A stretch of 64,000 nucleotides of DNA from Streptomyces zagrosensis (GCF_014203645.1 NZ_JACHJL010000006.1:186001-250000), one strand, 5' to 3'; numbered from the stretch's first letter, positions 27,636-40,396 are shown. Numbers and translations are program-made. Notes: generated by a model not told the origin, from the sequence alone.

Positions 27636-28178
27636 ATGAATATCTGTGTCTTTTGCTCCGCCGCCGACCTGGATGAGCGCTATGTCGGGCCAGCCCGTGA
27701 GTTCGCGGAGCTGCTCGGCAAGGGCGGTCACACGATGGTCTGGGGCGGGTCCGAGGCCGGGCTCATGAAGGTCATGGCCGATGGGGTGCAGCAGCATGGC
27801 GGGCGGCTGGTCGGGGTGTCTGTGGAGTTCCTCCGGGCCAAGGCGCGCCGGAACGCCGACGAGATGCTGATCACCAAGGACCTGGCCGAACGCAAGGCGC
27901 AGCTCCTCGCGCGCGCCGACGCGATCGTGATCATGGTGGGTGGTACGGGAACGCTGGACGAGGCGACCGAGATCCTGGAGTTGAAGAAGCACGGGTTGCA
28001 CACCAAACCGGTAGTGCTGCTGAACGCGGCGGGCTTCTACGACGGCCTCAAGCAGCAGTTCCAGCGGATGGAGCAGGAGGGCTTCCTGCCCCTTCCGCTG
28101 ACCGACCTGGTGTTCTTCGCGGAGGACGGGGTGGGCGCGCTGGCGTACCTGGAGGAGCAGGCAGGCGTACGCCCCTGA
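27636..28178 (+). CDS. LOG-family protein (TIGR00730, nucleotide phosphoribohydrolase-like)
   Basis: A 180-residue Rossmann-like protein of the LONELY GUY family, which cleaves ribose 5-phosphate from nucleoside monophosphates such as cytokinin ribotides or AMP. CVFCSAADLDERY opens the fold, VWGGSEAGLMKVMADG is the nucleotide loop, and VGGTGTLDEATEI corresponds to the family PGGxGTxxE motif, with valine in place of proline. The ATG at 27636 is selected because a -10 box is phased to it; GTG at 27627 would overlap that box. The natural substrate is uncertain. Confidence 0.9.
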   Translation: MNICVFCSAADLDERYVGPAREFAELLGKGGHTMVWGGSEAGLMKVMADGVQQHGGRLVGVSVEFLRAKARRNADEMLITKDLAERKAQLLARADAIVIMVGGTGTLDEATEILELKKHGLHTKPVVLLNAAGFYDGLKQQFQRMEQEGFLPLPLTDLVFFAEDGVGALAYLEEQAGVRP

Positions 28179-28214
28179 CGGCCGGCTAGGCGTCGCGCGG
28201 GTCCGTGACGACGG

Positions 28215-28856
28215 TCACGGCGTCGGCGGCGTTGGCGGCGTTGGCGGGGCCATGGTGGTCGCCGGAGCGGGGTGCGCGGGAGACGGCCTCGCACGGATGA
28301 CGGCTTGGTCGCCTCGCGGTCCGAACAGGTGCAGAATCTCCACGGCGCTCGCGTTGGCCGGGCCGAACCAGTGCGGTTCTGTCGTGTCGAACTCGGCCAC
28401 CTCACCGGGGTGGAGCGTGCACTCCTGTTCACCGATGATGAGGCGTAGCTCGCCCGCGAGCACGTAGAGCCACTCGTAGCCGTCGTGGGTCACCAAGGTC
28501 GGCTCGCGAGGAGCCAGCACCTGCTTGAACACCTGCACCCGGCCCGGATACTGCGTCAGCGGTACGAGGATGCTGCCGTGACCCTTGCGCACGGGCTTGA
28601 GGTGCACCCGAGGGTCACCGCTGGCCGGCGCGGCCACCAGTTGGTCGAGTGCGATGCGGTACGTACGCGCGAGCGGGATGAGCAGGTCAAGGGTGGGGCG
28701 CCGGTTGCCCGACTCAAGCCGTGACAGCGTGCTCACCGACATCCCGGTCGTCGCCGCAAGCGCCTCCAGCGTGAGTCCACGGTCCCGGCGCAGCGTGCGC
28801 AACCGGGGGCCGATGCCATCGATGATCTGCTGTAGCTCCGCGTCCATGGAGCCCAT
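28215..28856 (-). CDS. XRE-type HTH regulator with C-terminal cupin domain
   Basis: A 213-residue transcription regulator. The N-terminal HTH_3/XRE domain (about residues 14-70) reads LRTLRRDRGLTLEALAATTG then MSVSTLSRLESGNRRPTL. The C-terminal cupin_2 barrel (about residues 105-185) has EPTLVTHDGYEWLYVLAGEL and LHPGEVAEFDTTEPHWFG, which could bind a small ligand. A Pro/Thr tail (TPPTPPTPPTP) comes from a GGCGTTGGC repeat. ATG at 28856 or 28847 may be the start. It diverges from an MFS exporter across 89 bp holding an inverted repeat, so it probably controls that exporter and itself. Confidence 0.9.
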   Translation of the reverse strand: MGSMDAELQQIIDGIGPRLRTLRRDRGLTLEALAATTGMSVSTLSRLESGNRRPTLDLLIPLARTYRIALDQLVAAPASGDPRVHLKPVRKGHGSILVPLTQYPGRVQVFKQVLAPREPTLVTHDGYEWLYVLAGELRLIIGEQECTLHPGEVAEFDTTEPHWFGPANASAVEILHLFGPRGDQAVIRARPSPAHPAPATTMAPPTPPTPPTP

Positions 28857-28873
28857 TTTGCAGTTTCCGCAAA
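28857..28873. promoter_or_regulatory. Operator candidate between XRE regulator and MFS gene
   Basis: TTTGC and GCAAA arms flank a 7-nt centre directly in front of the regulator start, and on the minus strand TACCTT (28872-28877), a plausible -10 box, overlaps it. Binding here would autorepress the regulator. Confidence 0.4.
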
Positions 28874-28945
28874 GGTACTGGGCAGCGGTTGCCCCCGGGC
28901 CTGAGCCTTGCCGGGCAGATGTTCCCCGGAAAAAAGAGGTAGGCC

Positions 28946-30373
28946 GTGACCGCGACGACTCAGTCCATACCGTCCCCTTTGAGCGCGCGCAGACGCTGGA
29001 CGGTGCTGGCCGTCTGCTGTCTGAGCATGTTCCTGGTGGGCCTTGACACCACCATCGTCAACGTGGGCCTGCCCGCCATCGGGCGCGGCCTGGATATCGG
29101 CACCCGCAGCCTCGAATGGACCGTGGACGCGTACACCCTCATGCTGGCCAGCCTCCTGATCTCCTCCGGTGCGCTGGCGGATCGCTTCGGACGGCGGCGG
29201 GTGTTCCAGTTCGGGTTGGTCGTGTTCGGCGCATCCTCACTGGTTTGCGCGATCGCCCCCTCGGCGGGCGTGCTCATCGCGGCCCGTGCCGGTCAGGGGA
29301 TCGGAGCCTCGATGCTCAGCCCGGTGGCGCTCGCGATCGTGGTGAACGCGATGCCCGACCCCAAGGAGCGCGCGCAGGCGATCGGTGTCTGGGCGTCGGT
29401 CTTCGGGCTCAGCATGGCCGCAGGACCTGTCGTAGGCGGCGCGCTCATCGCGGCCTTCGGCTGGCGCTCGGTGTTTTGGATCAATGCGCCGATCATCGTG
29501 ACCGCCCTCGTACTCACCGCGGTGTTCGTACCGGAGTCCCGGGCGCAGCGGGCGCCGCGACCCGACCTCCCCGGGCAGGCCCTGCTGACCGTGGTCATCG
29601 GGGCCTCGATCGGCGTCCTGATCGAGGGGCCGCACATCGGTTGGACGTCGCCCCCGGTGCTGGGCGGTTGCGCGCTCGTCGCCGTGGCGGCGGTCGGATT
29701 CGGGTACGTCGAGTCCCACCGGCCCGAACCCCTGATGGACCTACGGCTCTACCGGCGCTTGGCCTTCAGCAGCGCGGTCCTGGGCGCCATGGCGATCTTT
29801 GTGTCCCTCAACGTGACGCTCCTGCTCAACACCTTCTACCTGCAACACGCTCGGGGATGGACACCACTGGCCGCCGGCCTTGCGACCTTGCCCATGGCCG
29901 TCGGAGCGACCATCTGCGCACCCCTGGCCGGCCGGTTGGTCGGACGTACCGGACCGCGGCTGCCGCTGGCGCTGGCCGGCGGCTTCACCACGGTCGGCGG
30001 ACTCTGCCTAACCGGACTCGACCAGCACACGAGCGTGCTGCTGCTTTTGCTGGCATATCTGCTCATCGGCATCGGATTCGGCTTCGCCAACGCCCCGATC
30101 ACCAACACCGCAGTGAGCGGGCTGCCCCCCGAGCGGGCTGGGGTGGCCGGAGCGATCGCCTCCACCGCCCGCCAATTCGGCTCCGCGCTGGGCATCGCCA
30201 TCGCCGGCGGTCTGGTCGCCGGCGCCACCCCGACGGGGCTCGCGCACGCTTCCCGCCCTGGCTGGGTCCTGGTCGCCACCTGCGGACTGTTCCTGTTCTT
30301 CGTGGCCCACGCGTCCCGGCCGCGGCCGAAAACCCTGCGCCCCGCGCCCCCGCTAGCGCAGCGAGCAGTCTGA
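28946..30373 (+). CDS. MFS drug-exporter-like transporter (DHA2/EmrB type, 14 helices)
   Basis: A 475-residue proton-driven antiporter. VGLDTTIVNVGLPAIGRGL in helix 1 carries the D-x-T motif of DHA2 exporters. LADRFGRRRVF is the MFS motif A after helix 2. FGLSMAAGPVVGGALI is motif C (antiporter signature) in helix 5. The length and helix count fit the 14-helix EmrB/QacA group. Starts at GTG with AAAGAGGTAGGC upstream. It is divergent from the cupin-XRE regulator, which suggests inducible efflux of a toxic compound. Confidence 0.92.
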   Translation: MTATTQSIPSPLSARRRWTVLAVCCLSMFLVGLDTTIVNVGLPAIGRGLDIGTRSLEWTVDAYTLMLASLLISSGALADRFGRRRVFQFGLVVFGASSLVCAIAPSAGVLIAARAGQGIGASMLSPVALAIVVNAMPDPKERAQAIGVWASVFGLSMAAGPVVGGALIAAFGWRSVFWINAPIIVTALVLTAVFVPESRAQRAPRPDLPGQALLTVVIGASIGVLIEGPHIGWTSPPVLGGCALVAVAAVGFGYVESHRPEPLMDLRLYRRLAFSSAVLGAMAIFVSLNVTLLLNTFYLQHARGWTPLAAGLATLPMAVGATICAPLAGRLVGRTGPRLPLALAGGFTTVGGLCLTGLDQHTSVLLLLLAYLLIGIGFGFANAPITNTAVSGLPPERAGVAGAIASTARQFGSALGIAIAGGLVAGATPTGLAHASRPGWVLVATCGLFLFFVAHASRPRPKTLRPAPPLAQRAV

Positions 30374-30510
30374 TCCGCTGCCCCGTGCTGCTGTGCATGG
30401 CAGGGTGACGGACGCTCATGAGCGCTGCCGTCTCGTAGCGCGGGGTGGGGCCTTCCGCGTTCCCTGCCCGCTCCTCCACCCGGGTGCCGGTGGGGTCCGG
30501 GAGGCGTCGT

Positions 30511-30516
30511 TAGGAT
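30511..30516 (+). promoter_or_regulatory. -10 element for leaderless SDR gene
   Basis: TAGGAT ends 6 nt before the ATG at 30523, consistent with leaderless transcription. Confidence 0.5.
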
Positions 30517-30522
30517 CAGTGC

Positions 30523-31212
30523 ATGGGTACGCATTTGATCACTGGGGCAGGCTCCGGCATCGGCACCGTCGTCGCGGAGCGGTTGTGCGCACGCGGCGCG
30601 GAGGTGTGGCTGCTGGCACGCGACGCCGGGCGGGCGAAGGAACTGGCGGCGCGGTTCCCCGGAGCCAAGACGCTCGTCGGTGATCTGGCGGAGCCCGAGC
30701 GGTTGTCCTGGGCGCTCAGCCACCAGCAGGTGCCAGAACGCCTCGACTCGCTGTTGCACATCGCCGGCATCGTGGAACTCGGCGAGGTCGGCGAACTGAC
30801 CCCGGCGGCGTGGAACCAGCAACTGGCCGCCAATCTGGTCTCCCCGGCCGAGCTGACCCGACTGCTGCTGCCGCAGCTCCGGCTGGCCAAGGGGCATGTG
30901 GTGTTCGTCAACTCGGGTGCGGGACTGCGGGCCAGCGCCCAATGGAGCGCGTACGCAGCAAGCAAGCATGGCCTCAAGGCCCTCGCCGACGCACTGCGCT
31001 GGGAAGAGAGCGGCAACGGGCTTCGGGTCACCACCATCTACCCGGGACGTACGGCCACGCCGATGCAGGTCAAGGTGCATCAGCAGGAGGGCAAGGAGTA
31101 CGACCCGGAGCGCTGGATGAAGCCGGAGTCGGTCGCCACCACGCTGCTCACCGCCCTGGACCTGCCGCGCGACGCGGAGATCACCGACATGTCGGTCCGC
31201 CCGGTCGGCTGA
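30523..31212 (+). CDS. Short-chain dehydrogenase/reductase
   Basis: A 229-residue SDR oxidoreductase. The cofactor-binding TGAGSGIG motif is at residues 7-14, and LLHIAGIVELGE is the NNAG-equivalent. VVFVNSGAGLRASAQWSAYAASKHG supplies the catalytic Ser and the Tyr-x-x-x-Lys pair (YAASK). An Arg after the first strand suggests NADP(H). The substrate is unknown. It stands alone between the MFS gene and a MetE-like gene, with its own leaderless promoter. Confidence 0.92.
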   Translation: MGTHLITGAGSGIGTVVAERLCARGAEVWLLARDAGRAKELAARFPGAKTLVGDLAEPERLSWALSHQQVPERLDSLLHIAGIVELGEVGELTPAAWNQQLAANLVSPAELTRLLLPQLRLAKGHVVFVNSGAGLRASAQWSAYAASKHGLKALADALRWEESGNGLRVTTIYPGRTATPMQVKVHQQEGKEYDPERWMKPESVATTLLTALDLPRDAEITDMSVRPVG

Positions 31213-31368
31213 GGCGCTCGCCACGAGGCGCGCGCACCGCGCCGCGCACCCGTGTTGCGGCGTTGGGCGCCCGGCTTGCTTGGCGTACGGACCGTACGGC
31301 GTCGGGCCCGTAGAGCGGGTGGCGCCGCGCCCGAGCGGGTAGTGGGAGGCGGTGCGCCCCGCGCCTCG

Positions 31369-31374
31369 TACGCT
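31369..31374 (+). promoter_or_regulatory. -10 element for leaderless MetE-like gene
   Basis: TACGCT ends 6 nt before the GTG at 31381. The absence of a ribosome-binding site fits a leaderless start. Confidence 0.5.
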
Positions 31375-31380
31375 TCCTGC

Positions 31381-34754
<3,374 letters not shown>

Positions 34755-34949
34755 TACAAAGACGTTTCAACAGTGGACTCGCCATAGTCGGCGGGCATCA
34801 CTCTTATAACGCATATTAGATGGATACGGAGAGCGGGGGCGCATTCGGGCAACCGCTGACGATCGCTGCCCGCCGTAGCCTAGTGCGGCCTACTGTTGAG
34901 ATGTGCGCCTGCCGTGACGCGGGCACCGCCGGCTGTGAGAGGGACGGGT

Positions 34950-37160
34950 ATGAAACCGACCGACAGCGCCGCCCCAGTGTCGCGGCTGTGCCGGATCGCT
35001 CTGCCCGGATTACCGGCGGCGGTCGTCGCCCTGGCCGCCATCGCCCTGGGCGTTGGCGTATTCCGGGTACTGCGGACCGACACCGCCCTCTTCCCGAGCG
35101 GCACCGTCGGCTGGTCGCTCGCCGTGCTGACGGGAGCGATCGTCGGCCATTTGGTAGCCCTCGGCCGTGATCGCTGGTGGGGCGGCACCGGCTCCGGTGC
35201 CGCCCTCACCCTCGCCGCCCTGCTCCTCTACGGCTGGCTGCCCGCGGTCGTCATCAGCCTGGCCGTGGTGGTCCTGGTCGGCGCCGCCCGGCGGCACCGC
35301 TGGCGACAGGCCCTGCTCCACGGCGCCGTTGACATCCTCGGCATTGGCGCCGCCGGGCTCGCCCTCGCAGCGCTCGGCACCATCCCCTCGGTGGAACACC
35401 CCTGGCGCCCCGACGCGTGGAACCTGTACGTCATTCCCCAGATAGCTCTGGTCGCCTTCGCCTATCTGCTAGTGACCCGGGCCCTGCTGTGGTACACCCT
35501 GTCGTCGCGCGGTGGAGGACTGCGCACCGTTGTGCGCACCGCCATAGTGCGGCAGGCGCTGGTCGGCATCGCCCTCCTGGGCATAGCGCCACTCATCGTC
35601 GTCGTCGGCGTGCACACCCCGATGCTGCTACCGCTGTTCGCGGTGCCGCTCATAGCCCTCGACTCCACGTTGTGGATCGCCCGGGTCCGTGCCGAAGAGC
35701 AACTGCGTGACCCGCTCACCGGCCTGCCCAACCGTCAGTGGCTGCTGGAACGCACCTGGTCAGCGCTTGACGAGGCCGAGCGAGCCGGGACCCGCTCGGC
35801 CCTTGTGCTCATCGACCTCGACCGGTTCCGGTCCGTCAACGACACCCTCGGCCATCTGGCGGGCGACCGACTGCTGTTGCAGATAGCCGAGCGGCTGCGG
35901 CTGGCGCTGCCGCGCGGCGCCGAGGTGGCCAGGCTCGGCGGCGACGAGTTCGCCGTACTGCTGCCCACCGCCGACTCCCTGACCAGCGCTCAGCGCGCCG
36001 CACGCTCGCTTATCGCCTCCCTCAGCTCCCCACTCGACCTTGACGGGCTGACTCTGGTCCTTGAGGCCAGTGCCGGAGTCGCCGTCTTTCCCGACCACGC
36101 CATCGACGCTGAGGGTCTGCTGCGCCGCGCGGACGTCGCCATGTACCAGGCCAAGCGGGACCGCAGCGGCACCGAGGTGTACGAGGCGCGCCGCGACGGC
36201 AACACACCGGACCGGCTCGGCCTCCTCGGCGACCTGCGCCGCGCCCTCGACGCGGGCGATGTGGAACTGCACTACCAGCCGAAGGTCGGCTTCGACGGGC
36301 ACGTCGCCGGCCTTGAGGCGCTGGTGCGCTGGGTGCACCCGGACCGGGGCAAGGTGCCGCCGGACGAGTTCATCGCCATGGCCGAAAGCTCGGGCCTGAT
36401 GCCCAAGCTGACGGAGTACGTACTGGAGACGGCGCTCGGTCAGGTCGCCCAGTGGCGGGCCGCCGGGCTCAACGTGCCGGTCGCGGTCAATGTGTCCCCG
36501 CGCGACGTGCACACCCCCGGCTTCGCCGGCGCGGTCGCCGCGCGACTGGCCCGGCACGGCGTGCCGCCCGGTGCGCTGCAACTGGAGATCACCGAGCACG
36601 TCCTGCTTGAGGACCCGCAGCGGGCCGCCGACACGATGGCGGGACTGACCGGGCACGGCGTCAAAATGTCACTGGACGACTTCGGCACCGGCTACTCCTC
36701 GCTGGTGCACCTGCGCCGGCTGCCTGTGAGCGAGCTGAAGATCGACCGGTCGTTTGTGGCCCGCCTGGTCGTGGACAACGAGGACGCGGAGATCGTCCGT
36801 TGCACGCTCGACCTTGCGCACTCGTTGGGCCTGCTGGTCGTCGCGGAGGGCGTGGAGGACGACGAGACCTGGGAGCGGCTGCGGGACCTGGGCTGCGACG
36901 CGGTGCAGGGCTGGCTGGTGGCCGCGGCCATGCCGCCGGAGGAGACGACGGCCTGGCTGAAGCTTCGCGGCAAGAGCGGCTGGCACCGCGAAGCCGAACG
37001 TGCTCGTGCCGCGCAGGCCCTCGCTGCCGAGTCGCCGGTACCGGCAGCATCGTTGCCGGCGGCGGTACCGGCAGCGTCGATACCGGCAGCGTTGGCGCCG
37101 GCCGAACAGCCGGCGCCCGCGTCGCCCGTGGCCAAGGAAGCGGACCAGCCGGTCACGTGA
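34950..37160 (+). CDS. rmdB: Membrane GGDEF-EAL protein, RmdB-like c-di-GMP phosphodiesterase
   Basis: A 736-residue membrane protein. Residues about 10-230 form a multi-helix sensor region. A GGDEF domain (RDPLTGLPNRQWLLER; RLGGDEFAVLL at about 330) is followed by an EAL domain (GLEALVRW at about 456, EITEHVL, SLDDFGTGYSSLVHL, LKIDRSF, GVEDDETWERL). All EAL catalytic residues look intact, and the GGDEF site is also intact. Its place next to ligA matches S. coelicolor RmdB (SCO5495 as I recall), shown to degrade c-di-GMP and promote development. The Ala/Pro-rich C-terminal tail is repetitive. ATG at 34950 follows GAGGGA. Confidence 0.9.
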   Translation: MKPTDSAAPVSRLCRIALPGLPAAVVALAAIALGVGVFRVLRTDTALFPSGTVGWSLAVLTGAIVGHLVALGRDRWWGGTGSGAALTLAALLLYGWLPAVVISLAVVVLVGAARRHRWRQALLHGAVDILGIGAAGLALAALGTIPSVEHPWRPDAWNLYVIPQIALVAFAYLLVTRALLWYTLSSRGGGLRTVVRTAIVRQALVGIALLGIAPLIVVVGVHTPMLLPLFAVPLIALDSTLWIARVRAEEQLRDPLTGLPNRQWLLERTWSALDEAERAGTRSALVLIDLDRFRSVNDTLGHLAGDRLLLQIAERLRLALPRGAEVARLGGDEFAVLLPTADSLTSAQRAARSLIASLSSPLDLDGLTLVLEASAGVAVFPDHAIDAEGLLRRADVAMYQAKRDRSGTEVYEARRDGNTPDRLGLLGDLRRALDAGDVELHYQPKVGFDGHVAGLEALVRWVHPDRGKVPPDEFIAMAESSGLMPKLTEYVLETALGQVAQWRAAGLNVPVAVNVSPRDVHTPGFAGAVAARLARHGVPPGALQLEITEHVLLEDPQRAADTMAGLTGHGVKMSLDDFGTGYSSLVHLRRLPVSELKIDRSFVARLVVDNEDAEIVRCTLDLAHSLGLLVVAEGVEDDETWERLRDLGCDAVQGWLVAAAMPPEETTAWLKLRGKSGWHREAERARAAQALAAESPVPAASLPAAVPAASIPAALAPAEQPAPASPVAKEADQPVT

Positions 37161-37713
37161 AAAAGACCCGCCCGACATGGTGCCGCAACGTTTTTTCCCG
37201 ACGTATGGGTACGCGCCACGGCTGGCTGAAGACGGCCGCTTCAGACAGTTGGAACGGGCGGGGCAGAACGAGCCCGGTGTGGCGGGACGAGGCAACGGGC
37301 TGGGCGAGTCGGCGAGGAGGCAGCGGCGCCCATGGGCGCACGAGGCGCTCAACCAGTTCCGGGACCCGTCCGACGTACTCGATCTCGCTTCCACCGGCAT
37401 GCCGGGCATAGCGGAAGCGGCCCGTGGGGCCGGTGGTCGCAGGCGTGGTGATGGTCGCGTTGGCGGCGGTCGTGAGGGTCGCCTCCAGGGCGTCCAGGTC
37501 TGTGACAACCACGGTGGCGGAGGCGTGCGCGTACGCGGCACGCGCGTGGTCCGGCCCCGCGATGACAAGGAAGTCACCGATGGCCGCCAGTTCGATGGAC
37601 TCGAACGCCAGCCGAAGAGCGGGTTCGGCACCGGTCAACTCGCGCAGCAGGGGAAGGGTGGCATCGCGGCTGTCCGTCCACTGCCGGGCGTAGGTCCTCA
37701 CAATGGTGGTCAT
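37153..37713 (-). CDS. VOC (glyoxalase/bleomycin-resistance fold) family protein
   Basis: A 186-residue protein whose first 135 residues match a vicinal-oxygen-chelate fold: IVRTYARQWTDSRDATLPLL, then FESIELAAIGDFLVIAGPDH, ATVVVTDLDALEATL and GRFRYARHAGGSEIEYVGRVP. The last 50 residues are Arg-rich and unlike the family, possibly a drifted extension. Its 3' end overlaps the end of rmdB by 8 bp on the opposite strand. ATG at 37713 has AGGTAGGAAG upstream. The ligand or substrate is unknown. Confidence 0.82.
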   Translation of the reverse strand: MTTIVRTYARQWTDSRDATLPLLRELTGAEPALRLAFESIELAAIGDFLVIAGPDHARAAYAHASATVVVTDLDALEATLTTAANATITTPATTGPTGRFRYARHAGGSEIEYVGRVPELVERLVRPWAPLPPRRLAQPVASSRHTGLVLPRPFQLSEAAVFSQPWRVPIRREKTLRHHVGRVFFT

Positions 37714-37792
37714 GGCGCTTCCTACCTTTGTGTTGGGTTCGAAGTGGTCATTCGTCAGACCAGCGGTACTGCGGAACTCAGGGGTTCTGGGC

Positions 37793-37966
37793 ATGGCTGA
37801 TGTGGTCGCCCATTGGATGGCTCAAGGAGCTTGGCCGCCCGAAGCACCACGACGACTCGACCGCTCCTTCAACGGCATGTGCGCATGGACTCGCCGGTAC
37901 CTCGACGAGATCGAGGACGCCCGCCGCCGCTTCGATACGCACGCCGCGGGTGGCGCCGCCCGGTGA
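37793..37966 (+). CDS. Hypothetical small protein or gene fragment
   Basis: A 57-codon frame ending FNGMCAWTRRYLDEIEDARR...HAAGGAAR. The second half has strong GC bias at third codon positions and a charged helical character, as expected for coding DNA. The first half does not. I do not recognise it. It diverges from the VOC gene. It could be a real small gene or the C-terminal fragment of a lost one. Confidence 0.3.
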   Translation: MADVVAHWMAQGAWPPEAPRRLDRSFNGMCAWTRRYLDEIEDARRRFDTHAAGGAAR

Positions 37967-38048
37967 TGCACCCCGGGCGGTGCTCCGGGGCACCACCGCC
38001 CGCGACCTGGCATGCGTCGTGCCCTATGCCGTGGCGGCGGCGTACTCC

Positions 38049-38340
38049 GCCCGCTCGTGCCCCGTGCTCCGTGCTCCGTGTCTGGGAGCGGCTTCGCTCC
38101 GTGCTCCGTGGCCCGTGGCCCGTGGCCCGTGCCTGAGGGGGAGGCCGGCTTCGCCCCGTGCTGCTCCGTGCGTGCCCTGTACGCTCCCGCTCCCCGTGGG
38201 CCCATGCCCCGTGCTCCGTGCCCCGTGCCCCGTGCTCCGTGCCCCGTGCTCCGTGCTCCGTGCTCCGCTCCCCGTACCCCCGTAGCCCCGTAGCCCCATG
38301 GCTCCGGCCCCGTGACTAGCGCCGCCCGTGCCCCGTGCCC
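38049..38340 (-). repeat. Heptamer repeat locus B, opposite orientation
   Basis: Runs of GCTCCGT and GCCCCGT (reverse complement of ACGGRGC), clearest at 38210-38275, with interruptions and a neighbouring GCCCGTG/GGCCCGTGG hexamer-heptamer mix at 38105-38135. It lies between the VOC/small-ORF pair and gatC. Confidence 0.85.
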
Positions 38341-38420
38341 CGCCGTCCCCCAGAAGCCGGGTTGGCCCGCTCGTCCGGTGGCTGCTGGAAAGGCCTTCGT
38401 CGGGTGTCGTCTGTGGCGCA

Positions 38421-38426
38421 TAGGAT
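38421..38426 (+). promoter_or_regulatory. Possible -10 box of the gatCAB operon
   Basis: TAGGAT is the best vegetative -10 match between the repeat array and gatC. TTCGTC, a weak -35, lies 19 bp upstream. It predicts a leader of roughly 160 nt that includes the tandem repeat. Confidence 0.3.
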
Positions 38427-38494
38427 TGGGCGCGCATCACGACCCAGCGCACGGGCCGGTCTCGGCCACGTACCGCATTCACACCCATCCCGAG

Positions 38495-38580
38495 ATCCGA
38501 GCCCGAGAACCCAGCCCGAGAACGAGCCCGACAACCGAGCTCGAACCACCAAGCCCGAACCACCCAAGCCAAGAACCCAG
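38495..38580 (+). repeat. Degenerate tandem repeat in gatC leader
   Basis: About six imperfect units of AGCCCGAGAAC/AGCCCGAACCAC, 11-13 nt each, end at the last base before the gatC ribosome-binding region. G-poor at the unit centres, they would form an unstructured leader. Confidence 0.65.
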
Positions 38581-38591
38581 AGGATCGCTGC

Positions 38592-38888
38592 ATGCCTGGC
38601 ATCACGCGCGAGGAGGTCGCCCACCTCGCTCGGCTGTCGCGTCTTGAGCTGAAGGACGAAGAGCTCGACCACTTCGCCGGACAGCTCGACGTGATTATCG
38701 GCGCGGTAGCCCGCGTAGCCGATGTCGCCACCGAGGACGTACCCCCGACCTCCCACCCGTTGCCGCTGACCAATGTCATGCGGTCGGACGAGGTCCACCC
38801 GTCGCTGACCCCGCAGGAGGCGCTGTCTGGCGCCCCGGCCCAGGAGCAGCAGCGTTTCAAGGTGCCGCAGATCCTGGGGGAGGAGTGA
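38592..38888 (+). CDS. gatC: Asp-tRNA(Asn)/Glu-tRNA(Gln) amidotransferase subunit C
   Basis: A 98-residue subunit that wraps around GatA and holds it to Gat[23 protein letters not shown] is the conserved N-terminal helix pair, and the C-terminus ends [10 protein letters not shown] as in most GatC proteins. It is the first gene of gatC-gatA-(small membrane protein)-gatB, overlapping gatA by 4 bp. The complex makes Gln-tRNA(Gln) from Glu-tRNA(Gln). Confidence 0.96.
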   Translation: MPGITREEVAHLARLSRLELKDEELDHFAGQLDVIIGAVARVADVATEDVPPTSHPLPLTNVMRSDEVHPSLTPQEALSGAPAQEQQRFKVPQILGEE

Positions 38889-40396
38889 CCGTCGTGACGG
38901 GTACCACCGATTTGATCAAGCTCACGGCGGCCGAGACCGCCGCCAAGATCGCCTCAGGCGAGGTGACCGCCGTGCAGGTGACCGAGGCCCATCTGGCCCG
39001 GATCGCCGCTGTTGACGAGAAGGTGCACGCCTTCTTGCATGTGGACCGCGAGGGTGCCTTGGCGCAGGCCCGCGCCGTGGACGACAAGCGCGCCCGAGGC
39101 GAGAAGCTGGGCCCGCTCGCGGGCGTACCGCTGGCGCTGAAGGACATCTTCACCACCAAGGGCGTGCCGACCACCGTGGGCTCCAAACTCCTTGAGGGTT
39201 GGATTCCGCCGTACGATGCGACGCTCACCCAGCGGTTGAAGGCCGCCGACGTGATCATCCTCGGCAAGACCAACATGGACGAGTTCGCGATGGGCTCCTC
39301 CACCGAGAACAGCGCGTACGGCCCGACCGGTAACCCGTGGGACCTGACCCGCATCCCCGGTGGTTCCGGCGGCGGCTCGTCAGCCGCCCTCGCCTCGTAC
39401 CAGGCCGTGTTGGCGATCGGCACCGACACCGGCGGTTCGATCCGCCAGCCGGCCGCCGTCACCGGCACCGTTGGCGTGAAGCCGACCTACGGTGGCGTCT
39501 CGCGATACGGCATGGTCGCCTTCTCCTCCTCGCTCGACCAGGGTGGCCCCTGCGCCCGTACCGTCCTTGACGCGGCCCTGTTGCACGAGGCCATCGCCGG
39601 GTACGACCCCCTCGACTCCACCTCCATCGACGCGCCGGTGCCATCGGTGGTCGAAGCGGCGCGCAACGGCAACGTGGCGGGTCTGCGCGTGGGTGTCGTC
39701 AAGGAGTTCGGCGGCGAGGGCTACCAGGCCGGCGTGATGCAGCGGTTCAACGAGTCCGTGGAGCTGCTGCGCGAGATCGGTGCCGAGATCGTTGAGATCT
39801 CCTGCCCGTCCTTCGACCTGGCACTCGCCGCGTACTACCTGATCGCGCCGTCCGAGTGCTCCTCCAACCTGGCCCGCTTCGACGCCATGCGCTACGGGCT
39901 GCGGGTCGGCGACGACGGTACGCGCTCCGCCGAGGATGTCACCGCGCTGAGCCGTGAGGCGGGCTTCGGCGACGAGGTCAAGCGGCGGATCATGCTCGGT
40001 ACGTACGCGCTGTCCTCCGGCTACTACGACGCGTACTACGGCTCGGCACAGAAGGTTCGTACGCTCATCACGCGCGACTTCGAGAAGGCGTTCGAGTCCG
40101 TGGATGTGTTGATCTCGCCGACGACGCCGACCACCGCGTTTCCGATCGGTGAGCGCGCGGACGACCCGATGGCGATGTACCTTGCCGATCTGTGCACCAT
40201 CCCGTCCAACCTGGCCGGGAACGCGGCGATGTCACTGCCGTGCGGCCTGGCGCCCGAGGACGGCCTTCCGGTGGGGCTACAGATCATCGCCCCTGCCATG
40301 GCTGACGACCGGCTCTACCGGGTAGGCGCGGCTGTCGAGGCCGCGTTCATCGCCCGCTGGGGCCACCGACTGCTTGAGGAGGCACCGTCCCTGTGA
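38885..40396 (+). CDS. gatA: Asp-tRNA(Asn)/Glu-tRNA(Gln) amidotransferase subunit A
   Basis: A 503-residue amidase-signature subunit that hydrolyses glutamine and channels ammonia to GatB. The Ser-cisSer-Lys triad is visible: Lys86 in VPLALKDIF, cis-Ser161 in [10 protein letters not shown], and nucleophile Ser185 in [12 protein letters not shown], with the 24-residue spacing expected. Starts at a GTG overlapping the gatC stop. The second start-region codons (VVTG) could also be used. Ends 175 bp before the next small gene. Confidence 0.97.
   Translation: MTVVTGTTDLIKLTAAETAAKIASGEVTAVQVTEAHLARIAAVDEKVHAFLHVDREGALAQARAVDDKRARGEKLGPLAGVPLALKDIFTTKGVPTTVGSKLLEGWIPPYDATLTQRLKAADVIILGKTNMDEFAMGSSTENSAYGPTGNPWDLTRIPGGSGGGSSAALASYQAVLAIGTDTGGSIRQPAAVTGTVGVKPTYGGVSRYGMVAFSSSLDQGGPCARTVLDAALLHEAIAGYDPLDSTSIDAPVPSVVEAARNGNVAGLRVGVVKEFGGEGYQAGVMQRFNESVELLREIGAEIVEISCPSFDLALAAYYLIAPSECSSNLARFDAMRYGLRVGDDGTRSAEDVTALSREAGFGDEVKRRIMLGTYALSSGYYDAYYGSAQKVRTLITRDFEKAFESVDVLISPTTPTTAFPIGERADDPMAMYLADLCTIPSNLAGNAAMSLPCGLAPEDGLPVGLQIIAPAMADDRLYRVGAAVEAAFIARWGHRLLEEAPSL

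Larger units (their letters stand above)
37967..38591. other. Gap before gatC with heptamer repeats and tandem leader repeats
   Basis: No gene is supported. The left half is heptamer repeat locus B. The right half holds a possible -10 box (TAGGAT at 38421-38426) and a degenerate tandem repeat that forms the gatC leader. Confidence 0.6.
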
